Source: JAYOEY01 sp038120295 (lineage in GTDB: Bacteria > Pseudomonadota > Alphaproteobacteria > MPNO01 > UBA2964). From it: a stretch of DNA of 64,000 bases. The notes under the pieces are model-generated. The model saw only the letters and a program-made list of their open reading frames with translations, searched no databases and was not told where the DNA came from. The stretch is taken from contig JAYOLL010000010.1 in NCBI GenBank assembly GCA_038120295.1, forward strand, positions 1 to 64,000, written 5' to 3'. Each line of letters begins with the position of its first letter. The first letter of the stretch is position 1. The position numbers were made by a program, and so were the translations under genes. Below, piece by piece: positions 50,105-57,427 of this stretch.

Positions 50105-51127
50105 ATGTATGTACGAAACCGCTGGTATGTCGCCGCGCTGAGCGATGAACTGACCGATGCGCCGCTGGGCCGCAAGCTGCTGGACGAGCCGGTGGTGCTG
50201 TACCGCACTGAGGACGGGACGCCGGTCGCGCTGGAAGACCGCTGCCTGCACCGCCAGGCGCCTTTGTCGCTCGGCTGGGTCGAGGGCGACCGGCTCCGCT
50301 GCTGCTATCACGGGCTGCTGTTCGACCGGGACGGGTGCTGCGTCGAGACGCCGAGCCAGCAGAATATCCCGCCAAACGATGGCATCCGGTCCTATCCGGT
50401 CATCGAAAGCCAGAATTTCATCTTTGTCTGGATGGGCGAGCCGGAAATGGCGGGCGAGATCGTGCCTTACGATTTCCCCTGGGTCGACAGGGACGGCTGG
50501 CGGACGCTGCAGGCGCAGTTCCATGCCAGGTGCAACTGGCAGCTCGTGGTCGATAATCTGCTCGACGTCACGCATCTCTCCTACGCGCATCGCACCACGA
50601 TCGGGGTCGCCGGCGTCGCCGTCGGCGCGCAGTCGAAGACCGAACGCGATGGCGAGAAAGTCGTGGTGTCGCGCTGGATGTTCGACATCGACCCTGCGCC
50701 GACCCATGTCGCGGCGACTGGCTATAACGGCAAGGTCGACAGGTGGCAGCGGATTGAGTTCACCCCGCCCGGTTTCATCTGGCTCAAGGTCGGCGTGGCG
50801 AAGGCCGGCACCGGGGCGGAGAAGGGAGAGACCGACGGCATCCTGATCGACCGCCATACGCTCCATGTCATCACGCCGGAAACCGACGAGACCTGCCATT
50901 ATTTCTGGACCACCGCGCACGAGGCGGCGGCGGTGACGGCGGATCAGGAAAAGATCATCTACGACCAGTCGGTCAAGGCGTTCAACGAGGACCTCGTGAT
51001 CCTCGAAGGCCAGCAGAAACACAGGGATGAAGGCCGCCCGACCATCGATCTTAACGCCGATGCCGGCGCCATGCAGGCGCGGCTGGTGCTGGACCGGCTG
51101 ATGGGGGAAGAAGCTGGTCGGACCTGA
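50105..51127 (+). CDS. Rieske non-haem iron oxygenase, vanillate-O-demethylase (VanA)-like
   Basis: A 340-residue single-component-type oxygenase. Rieske ligands are C47-L-H49 and C66-C-Y-H69; mononuclear iron ligands D154, H157 and H162 lie in NLLDVTHLSYAH. The N-terminal RNRWYVAALSDEL and DRCLHRQAPLSLG are typical of the VanA/dicamba/toluenesulfonate group that often remove O- or N-methyl groups. It lies 3 bp after the MetE-like gene, which hints that the methyl group or formaldehyde released is handled by it, although this is inference. No VanB-type reductase is adjacent; the next gene is an NADPH:quinone-reductase-like protein. Confidence 0.9.
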   Translation: MYVRNRWYVAALSDELTDAPLGRKLLDEPVVLYRTEDGTPVALEDRCLHRQAPLSLGWVEGDRLRCCYHGLLFDRDGCCVETPSQQNIPPNDGIRSYPVIESQNFIFVWMGEPEMAGEIVPYDFPWVDRDGWRTLQAQFHARCNWQLVVDNLLDVTHLSYAHRTTIGVAGVAVGAQSKTERDGEKVVVSRWMFDIDPAPTHVAATGYNGKVDRWQRIEFTPPGFIWLKVGVAKAGTGAEKGETDGILIDRHTLHVITPETDETCHYFWTTAHEAAAVTADQEKIIYDQSVKAFNEDLVILEGQQKHRDEGRPTIDLNADAGAMQARLVLDRLMGEEAGRT

Positions 51128-51137
51128 ATTCTTCAAC

Positions 51138-52139
51138 ATGATTGCCGTTCTCCCAACCGCGATGATCGCCATCGTGCCGTCAGAGCCCGGCGGCCCCGAT
51201 GTGCTGCAACCGGTCGAACGACCGGTGCCGCGGCCCGGGCCGGGCGAAATTCTGATCCGCATGGCGGGGGCCGGGCTCAATGGCGCCGACCTGACGCAGC
51301 GCGAGGGGCGCTACCCCATGCCGCCGGGCGCGAGCGACATTCCGGGGCTCGAAGTCGGCGGCCATGTCGCGGCGACGGGCGAGGGCGCGAACCGGTTCTC
51401 CGTCGGCGACCCGGTGTGCGCCCTGATCTCGGGCGGCGGCTATGCCGAATACGCCGTCGCGCCCGAGGGCCAGTGCATGGCGGTGCCCGGCGGGGTCGAT
51501 CCGGTGGACGCCGGCGGGTTGCCGGAAACCTTCTGCACTGTCTGGACAAACCTGTTCGAGCGCATCCATCTGGCGGCGGGCGAAACCGTGCTGATCCAGG
51601 GCGGCACCAGCGGCATCGGCTGCACAGCGATTCAGCTCGCCCACGCGTTCGGCGCAACCGTTCTGGCCACCGCGCGGACGGAAGAAAAATGCGCCGCCAT
51701 GACGCGGCTGGGCTGCGACCGGGCGATCAACTATTCGACCGAGGATTTCCTCGAGGTCGCGCGCGACTTTACGGGCGGTCGCGGGGTCGACGCGATCCTC
51801 GATATCGTCGGCGGCGATTACATCCCGAAGGAGCTGGAGCTGCTGGCCCATGAAGGGCGGCTGGTGTTCGTCAACCTCAAGCGCGGCCGCATCGTCGAGG
51901 CGGATTTCGGCCTGATCCATGCGAAGCACCTGACGGTCACCGGCTCGCGCCTGCGCCCGCGCCCGGTCGAAAACAAGACCGCCATCTGCCGAGCGCTGGA
52001 AGAACAGGTGTGGCCGCTATTCGCCTCGAGCCAGGTGAAGCCGGAGACCTGGAAACGCTTCCCGCTGGCCGAAGCCGCCGACGCCCACCGCGCGATGGAG
52101 ACCAGCAATCACATCGGGAAGATTCTGCTGACGGGTTAG
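51138..52139 (+). CDS. PIG3-like NAD(P)H:quinone oxidoreductase (MDR family)
   Basis: A 333-residue zinc-free medium-chain dehydrogenase/reductase. GLNGADLTQREGRYP, GLEVGGHVAATG, the NADPH-binding GGTSGIGCTAIQLAHAFGATV (about 154-174) and GSRLRPRPVENK are typical of the PIG3 subgroup of quinone oxidoreductases. It would reduce quinones or enoyl/enone substrates. It starts 10 bp after the Rieske gene and ends the operon. ATG 51162 (MIAIVPSEPGG) is an alternative start closer to the family average. Confidence 0.88.
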   Translation: MIAVLPTAMIAIVPSEPGGPDVLQPVERPVPRPGPGEILIRMAGAGLNGADLTQREGRYPMPPGASDIPGLEVGGHVAATGEGANRFSVGDPVCALISGGGYAEYAVAPEGQCMAVPGGVDPVDAGGLPETFCTVWTNLFERIHLAAGETVLIQGGTSGIGCTAIQLAHAFGATVLATARTEEKCAAMTRLGCDRAINYSTEDFLEVARDFTGGRGVDAILDIVGGDYIPKELELLAHEGRLVFVNLKRGRIVEADFGLIHAKHLTVTGSRLRPRPVENKTAICRALEEQVWPLFASSQVKPETWKRFPLAEAADAHRAMETSNHIGKILLTG

Positions 52140-52162
52140 CGCCACCTGTACAGAAATAACAC

Positions 52163-52246
52163 GTCATGCCCGGGCAAAGTCCCGGGCATCTTTTGCCCAT
52201 AGGAGTGAAATGGGAGGGAGATCACCGGGTCAGGCCCGGTGATGAC
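52163..52246. repeat. Palindromic intergenic repeat, family B (copy 8)
   Basis: GTCATGCCCGGGCAAAGTCC-CGGGCAT, spacer, then GAGATCACCGGGTCAGGCCC-GGTGATGAC. It is the reverse orientation of copies 4, 6 and 7. It lies between the convergent quinone reductase and copy-4 genes. Confidence 0.85.
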
Positions 52247-52278
52247 GAATGAGATGCAGGCGGTGCGCGGTTTTCTAC

Positions 52279-53268
52279 CTACACCACCACCTTCGTCATC
52301 ATCCCCTTCGGGAAAATGTCTTCCGGTGTCACGTGCTTGTGGGCGATGCCCTGCTGGTAGGTGTAGAGCAGCATCTGTTCCCAGGTCGCGCGGTTCTCGT
52401 CGATGCCGAACGGGAACGGGTCGCCGCCGAACTTGTTCTTCATGCGCTCGCCATAGGCCGGCACCCAGGGCAGCGGGTAGCGCGACACGGCAGGGTCGAG
52501 CATGCGTTCGATACTGCGGCGGCGCGATTCGTCGAACGCGTTATAGAGGTTGCGCGCGACCCACGGGTTTTCGTCGAGGATATGCTTCTGCATGACCATG
52601 ATGTGCATGATCGGCCAGATATGGTTCTTGTCCCAGTACTCGTCTTCCATCTCGAGATAGTTGGGGAACAGCCGTTCGACATCGGGATGGCCCTGCAGGA
52701 AGCAGGTCGGCGGGCGGGCGATGATGGCGCAGTCGATCTCGCCGGCGGCCAGCATTTCCGACAGTGACTTGTCGGCGACGCGGGTGATCTCGACACCGTC
52801 GGGCAGGTTGAGCTCTACCTTCTCGACGCGGCCCGGCGCGTTGGCGCCGGCCTGGTACCAGTTGACCTCGGGCAGGGTCACGCCGCATTCGTTATGCATC
52901 CAGCCCCGCATGTAGACGGCGGCCGAATGGGCCCATTCGGGCGAGCCGACGCGCTTGCCCTTCAGGTCCTGCACGGTTTTGATGCCGGATTTCTTGTTGA
53001 TGTAAAACGACGAGAAGCGGAACAGGCGCGAGCACACCACCGGCAGGCCGATGATGTCGGAATCCTCACGCGTCACCTGGGCGGAGAACTTGGCGAAACT
53101 CAGCTCGCTGACATCCCATTCGCGGTTGGCGGTAAAGCGCGCGAAACATTCGTGATGGCCCAGCATCGACCAGGTGTGGTCGATCCCCTCGGCGCGTACC
53201 GCGCCGGTGCGGAAATCGCGAAAATGGTCGTAATCGGTCGAAGCGATACTCAGTTTGAGCGGCGTCAT
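52279..53268 (-). CDS. 4,5-dihydroxyphthalate-decarboxylase-family / binding-protein-fold protein (copy 4)
   Basis: A 329-residue, more divergent member of the family: LSIASTDYDHFRDFRTGAVRAEGI at the start, WDVSELSFAKFSAQV, LPVVCSRLFRFSSFYI, the His-bearing IWPIMHIMVM and YTYQQG where other copies have YSHDQG. No signal peptide. It is divergent from the carboxymuconolactone-decarboxylase-like and SDR genes and convergent with the Rieske operon. A terminator-like hairpin lies 49-78 bp upstream of its start. Confidence 0.74.
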   Translation of the reverse strand: MTPLKLSIASTDYDHFRDFRTGAVRAEGIDHTWSMLGHHECFARFTANREWDVSELSFAKFSAQVTREDSDIIGLPVVCSRLFRFSSFYINKKSGIKTVQDLKGKRVGSPEWAHSAAVYMRGWMHNECGVTLPEVNWYQAGANAPGRVEKVELNLPDGVEITRVADKSLSEMLAAGEIDCAIIARPPTCFLQGHPDVERLFPNYLEMEDEYWDKNHIWPIMHIMVMQKHILDENPWVARNLYNAFDESRRRSIERMLDPAVSRYPLPWVPAYGERMKNKFGGDPFPFGIDENRATWEQMLLYTYQQGIAHKHVTPEDIFPKGMMTKVVV

Positions 53269-53316
53269 GGAAACTTCTCCTCTTATTCGGTGGCGCTTTT
53301 AGACCATATTCCCCCG

Positions 53317-53346
53317 AAAAAGAAAACGGCGGCCCGAAGACCGCCG
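53317..53346 (-). terminator. Terminator-like hairpin in the leader of the copy-4 gene
   Basis: CGGCGG (53327-53332) pairs with CCGCCG (53341-53346) around an 8-nt loop. On the minus strand it is followed by TTTTCTTTTT. No minus-strand gene ends upstream of it, so it would interrupt transcription entering the gene at 53268. A tandem duplication of GGATGGGCGCC lies next to it at 53349-53370. Confidence 0.5.
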
Positions 53347-53437
53347 CCGGATGGGCGCCGGATGGGCGCCGGTTGGTTGTCGGTCGTCCTCCGTGCCATA
53401 CTTTCCGAAACCCGGTTTTCTGCAATGAGGTATCGCC

Positions 53438-53959
53438 ATGCCGTTTCTGCCGTCCTTGCCCGAAGAGGCCACCGTCGCCACCATGTGGGAGGTGTTCAAT
53501 CCGCAGGCCCGCGAGGGGCTGTCGCTGTTTTCACGCTCCTTCATGCGCAACGAGGGCAAGCTGACCCCCGCCGACAAGGAGCTGATCGCCGCCTATACCT
53601 CGGCGCTGAACGAGTCCGATTACTGTTTTTCCGGCCATTCGCGGGTCGCCATCAATCTCGGCTATGAGGAGAGCGTGTTCGACCCGCTGATCGAGGATCT
53701 GGCCACTGCGCCGGTGCGCGACGAGCTCAAGCCGCTGCTCGCCTTCATCCGGGTGCTGACGCTCACGCCGGCGAAGGTGAAGAAAGAGGACGTTCAGGCG
53801 CTTCTCGACATGGGCTGGGACGAACAGTCGCTGCACGAGGCGATGGCCGTGTGCGCGCGGTTTTCGATGATGAACCGCCTGACGCTCGGCCACGGGCTAG
53901 TGGTCGACGAGGAACGCCGCGCCCGCGATGCGCTCAACATGAATTACGAACAGAGCTGA
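53438..53959 (+). CDS. Carboxymuconolactone-decarboxylase/AhpD-fold protein with one cysteine
   Basis: A 173-residue helical protein of the AhpD-like/peroxidase-related family. Glu48 (ADKELIAAYTSALN) matches the proton-relay Glu, but the redox motif CxYCxxHH reads S60-D-Y-C63-F-S-G-H67, so the first Cys is Ser. A disulfide-based peroxidase cycle is therefore not possible within one chain. It precedes an SDR gene by 13 bp, probably as an operon. Confidence 0.78.
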   Translation: MPFLPSLPEEATVATMWEVFNPQAREGLSLFSRSFMRNEGKLTPADKELIAAYTSALNESDYCFSGHSRVAINLGYEESVFDPLIEDLATAPVRDELKPLLAFIRVLTLTPAKVKKEDVQALLDMGWDEQSLHEAMAVCARFSMMNRLTLGHGLVVDEERRARDALNMNYEQS

Positions 53960-53972
53960 GGGGAGGACTGGC

Positions 53973-54809
53973 ATGGCGACCTATCCGCTTCCCGATATCG
54001 ATCTCGCCGGGCGTGTCGTCCTGATGACAGGCGGCGATCGCGGGCTGGGCCTGTCGATGGCCATGGCCCAGGCAAAATGCGGCGCGTCGGTCGTGCTCGC
54101 CTCGGTCGATGGCGAAGGCTGCGAGAGAGCCGCGCAGGAGATCGAGGATGCGGTCGGCGCCGGTCGGATTCTGGCGGTCACGCTCGACATCACCGACCTT
54201 GAGGCCTGCCGCGCCGCGGTGGCGGCGACGGTAGAAAAATTCGGTCGCCTCGACGCGGTGTTCAACAATGCGCGGCGCCTGATGCGCGGCGGCACCCTGC
54301 CGGCCGCCGGAAACTCGCTGCCGATTTACGAGACCGATCCGGAAATCTATTCCCAAACCATCATGGTCAACGTGGTCGGCACGTTCTTCATGTCCCGCGC
54401 CGCGGCGGAATATTTTCGCGAGACCGGGGGAGGAAAGATCGTCAACGTTTCGACGTCGCGGCGCAATTTCTCGCGCCCGCGCAATTCGCCCTACGGCGTC
54501 AGCAAGGCGGCGGTCGAGGCGTCGACCATTATCTGGGCCGGAGATCTGGCGGACGATAACGTCACGGTGAACACGCTCCTGCCGGGGGCGGCAGTCGATG
54601 CCGACCCCTTACGCGAAAAGAAGGAGGGGCAGGTGCTGCTGCCGGTCGATATCATGGACCCGCTGGCCGTGTGGCTGGCCTCCGCCGGTTCCGACGGGGC
54701 CACCGCCAGGCGCTATGTCGGCAAGCTGTGGAACCCGGAACTGCCGCCGGATGAAGCCGCCGACGGGGCGCGGGAAGAGCCGACTTTCATCGAGCAGTTG
54801 CCGGGATAA
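53973..54809 (+). CDS. Short-chain dehydrogenase/reductase (SDR)
   Basis: A 278-residue classical SDR. The cofactor motif is TGGDRGLG (19-26), NNARR stands where NNAG is usual, the catalytic Ser lies in IVNVSTSRR and Tyr/Lys in YGVSK. C-terminal residues after 220 are longer than in minimal SDRs, with an acidic Pro-rich region. GAGGGGAGG precedes ATG 53973. It oxidises or reduces a hydroxyl/keto group of unknown substrate and is paired with the AhpD-fold protein. It converges with the mechanosensitive channel gene, 4 bp away. Confidence 0.87.
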   Translation: MATYPLPDIDLAGRVVLMTGGDRGLGLSMAMAQAKCGASVVLASVDGEGCERAAQEIEDAVGAGRILAVTLDITDLEACRAAVAATVEKFGRLDAVFNNARRLMRGGTLPAAGNSLPIYETDPEIYSQTIMVNVVGTFFMSRAAAEYFRETGGGKIVNVSTSRRNFSRPRNSPYGVSKAAVEASTIIWAGDLADDNVTVNTLLPGAAVDADPLREKKEGQVLLPVDIMDPLAVWLASAGSDGATARRYVGKLWNPELPPDEAADGAREEPTFIEQLPG

Positions 54810-54813
54810 CGGG

Positions 54814-56154
54814 CTAAAGACTCCGCGCAGGGGCGTCCGGTCGCCCGGCTTCTCCCCGATCCTGTTCGTTCAGGATCCGGATCTCGCGTTGCGGGAACGG
54901 AATCCTGATGCCGTTCTCCTTCAGCGCCTTCCAGATCATGAACAGAAGATCGGCGCCGACCCGGTTTTCGCCGTCGTCGACGCCTTCCATCCAGAACTCC
55001 ACGAGGATATTGATGCCGGAATCTCCGAATTTCGCGATTTCGGCGTCGGGCCTCAGCTCGACCGGCAGGTCGTCGCCGCTGATAACCTTCGGGTGGCTGG
55101 CGATCACCTCGCGCAGGATCGGGAACATCTTTTCAAGGTCGGTCCCATAGGCGACATCGAAATTGATCGGGTAACGCTGCAGCTGATTGTTATGCGTCCA
55201 GTTGGTGAAGGAGGTGGTGATGAATTTCTCGTTCGGCACCATGATGTCCTTGCCGTCGTAGGTTTCCAGCGTCGCCGACCGCATCGTCAGCTCGCGTAGC
55301 CTGCCGCTCCGACCGTCCTCAAGCTGGATGAAGTCGCCGATGGCGATGCTGCGGTCCAGCAGGATGATGATGCCGGAAATGAAGTTGGACGCGATCTGCT
55401 GCAGCCCGAAGCCAAGCCCGACGCCCAGCGCGCCGCCGAACACCGCCAGCGCCGTGAGGTCGATCCCCATGATGTTGAGCAACAGCAGGAAGATGATGAC
55501 GAATATGGCGATCTCGAACAGCTTCGCGATCACTTCGCGGGTCCCCGGCTCGATCGTTTCCCGGCTGCGAATGACTCTTTGGCCGGTATTGTTGGACAGG
55601 CGGCCAAACCAGAACAGCACGAAGCCGAAGATCAGCGTGCGCAAAACCGCGTAGACGCTGAGCTTGATATTGCCCAGCTCTATCGAAACGCTGTCGAGAT
55701 ACTGGATCACGTCGGCCAGCAGGCCCATGCTGTACAGCACCGCGATCGGCAGGCCGATCCATTTCAGAAGGGCGACGATCGTGGCGTTCCTGATCAGGTG
55801 AATGGCCAGGCTGTAGACGACGAAGATAAAGGCTACGCCCTGCGCCGCCCGGGGCAGCCAGGCTTCGCCCAGAAGGCCGGCGCTGATCGGTGTCGCGATT
55901 CCGAGGGCGATGGCGGCCGTCACCGGCTGGACCAGCGCGTGGGCGCGGTAGAGCGCGGATCTCAGGTCGAAAAGAACGCCCGGATGCGGTTCTGACCGAA
56001 AAAACCTGACATGCCGGATGACATACGCGCCGATGATGCAACCGATCGCGAGGGCCAGCGCGACGATACCGATCTGCAGGTAAAAATCCGTGTCCGACAG
56101 TTCGGAATAGGCTGTCCGCCAGATCGTCTCAAGACGTTCAGTAAGTTTGTCCAT
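54814..56154 (-). CDS. MscS-family mechanosensitive channel
   Basis: A 446-residue inner-membrane protein with about six hydrophobic segments in the first 250 residues and the MscS core after that. The pore helix is VFGGALGVGLGFGLQQIASNFISGIIIL, followed by the beta domain DRSIAIGDFIQLEDGRSGRLRELTMRSATLETYDGKDIMVPNEKF. It opens under membrane tension to release solutes in osmotic downshock. It is larger than E. coli MscS (286 residues) because of extra N-terminal helices. Single gene. Confidence 0.92.
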   Translation of the reverse strand: MDKLTERLETIWRTAYSELSDTDFYLQIGIVALALAIGCIIGAYVIRHVRFFRSEPHPGVLFDLRSALYRAHALVQPVTAAIALGIATPISAGLLGEAWLPRAAQGVAFIFVVYSLAIHLIRNATIVALLKWIGLPIAVLYSMGLLADVIQYLDSVSIELGNIKLSVYAVLRTLIFGFVLFWFGRLSNNTGQRVIRSRETIEPGTREVIAKLFEIAIFVIIFLLLLNIMGIDLTALAVFGGALGVGLGFGLQQIASNFISGIIILLDRSIAIGDFIQLEDGRSGRLRELTMRSATLETYDGKDIMVPNEKFITTSFTNWTHNNQLQRYPINFDVAYGTDLEKMFPILREVIASHPKVISGDDLPVELRPDAEIAKFGDSGINILVEFWMEGVDDGENRVGADLLFMIWKALKENGIRIPFPQREIRILNEQDRGEAGRPDAPARSL

Positions 56155-56244
56155 TGTACGGTATCGCCATCAGATCCTTTAAACGTCCAGCTGCGTCCGA
56201 AACCCTGAAGCCGGCACGGGAGTCCGGTCGGAAACTGTTTCGGG

Positions 56245-57402
56245 CTAAAGGCCCAGTACGCGCCTTGCGAGAATACTACGCTGGATCTCGTTCGATCCCG
56301 CATAAATCGTGTGTTTGCGGATGTCGAGCCATATCTTCGAGACGTCGACCGGGCCGTCGTCCGTTTCCACCGGTCCCGCGTCGCCGCCATGCAGACCGGC
56401 GGCCTCCAGCAGCAGGTCGGCGATCTTCTGGACGTTCTCGGTGGCGACGATCTTGATGAAGGAAGAGTTCGACCCGATCGGTATGTCGGCATCGGCCATC
56501 TTCACCGCATGGGAAAAAATTGCGGCCTGCGACAGCACGTCGATCTCCATCGCTGCCAGCCGGTCCCGGAACGCTGCATCGGTTATCGCGCCGGTGGCTT
56601 TCGCGACGCGACGCACCCGGTCCAGAAGATCGAGCGCGAGTTGCGGGCTGGCGTTGCCGATCCGCTCATGGTCGAGGAGCGAGCGGGCAATTCGCCAGCC
56701 GTCATTGACCTCTCCGACGAGGTTTGTCCGAGGAACCCGGACATCTTCGAAGACGCACTCCGCGAACTCTTCCTCGTCCGCGATGGTGCGGATCGGGCGG
56801 ATCGAGATGCCGGGGGTCGAAAGATCGATCAGGATTATCGAAATCCCGAGCTGTTTGCGCGGGGCGTCAGGGTCGGTGCGGACCAGCGCGTACATCCACT
56901 GGGCGTGCTGCGCCATGGTGGTCCAGATCTTGCGGCCATTGACGATGAAATCGTCGCCGTCGGCGACCGCCCGAGTGGTCAGACTCGCCAGATCCGACCC
57001 CGATCCCGGTTCGGAATAACCCTGCGCCCAATGCACCTCGCCCGAGAGGATCTTCGGAAGGTGTTCCGATTTCTGCCGGTCGGTGCCGTACCGCATCAGG
57101 ATCGGCCCGATATGGCCCAGCCCCTGGCGCGACAGGGTCGGAGCGCCGATCCGCGCCAGCTCTTCCTGCAGGATCAGCTGCTGTTGCAATGTCGCGCCCA
57201 TGCCGCCGTACTCTTCCGGCCATCCCGGAGCGATCCAGCCGCGCTCGTAGAGTTTCCGGTGCCAGGGGAGCGCCTCATCCGGTGTCGGCCGGCGCGCCAG
57301 GCCGCGCAGCTCAGAGGGCAGGTTCTCTTCCAGCCACGACCGGGCCTCCGCCCGGAAACGGGCGTCTTCGCGGCTGTCTGCGATGAAGGATGGAACGGCC
57401 AT
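56245..57402 (-). CDS. Acyl-CoA dehydrogenase family protein
   Basis: A 385-residue FAD enzyme that introduces a double bond into acyl-CoA esters. Features: ARSWLEENLPSELRG at the N-terminus, APGWPEEYGGMGATLQQQLILQEEL, QGYSEPGSGSDLASLTTRAVADGDDFIVNGRKIWTT (flavin-binding strands, about 128-165), DHERIGNASPQLALDLLDRV, and the C-terminal YAGSNEIQRSILARRVLGL. This wording fits the branch acting on branched or cyclic acyl-CoAs rather than straight-chain fatty acids. It lies alone between MscS and the kinase genes. No electron-transfer flavoprotein gene is nearby. Confidence 0.92.
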   Translation of the reverse strand: MAVPSFIADSREDARFRAEARSWLEENLPSELRGLARRPTPDEALPWHRKLYERGWIAPGWPEEYGGMGATLQQQLILQEELARIGAPTLSRQGLGHIGPILMRYGTDRQKSEHLPKILSGEVHWAQGYSEPGSGSDLASLTTRAVADGDDFIVNGRKIWTTMAQHAQWMYALVRTDPDAPRKQLGISIILIDLSTPGISIRPIRTIADEEEFAECVFEDVRVPRTNLVGEVNDGWRIARSLLDHERIGNASPQLALDLLDRVRRVAKATGAITDAAFRDRLAAMEIDVLSQAAIFSHAVKMADADIPIGSNSSFIKIVATENVQKIADLLLEAAGLHGGDAGPVETDDGPVDVSKIWLDIRKHTIYAGSNEIQRSILARRVLGL

Positions 57403-57427
57403 GGGCTAAGTCTAAAGCCGAATGGCG

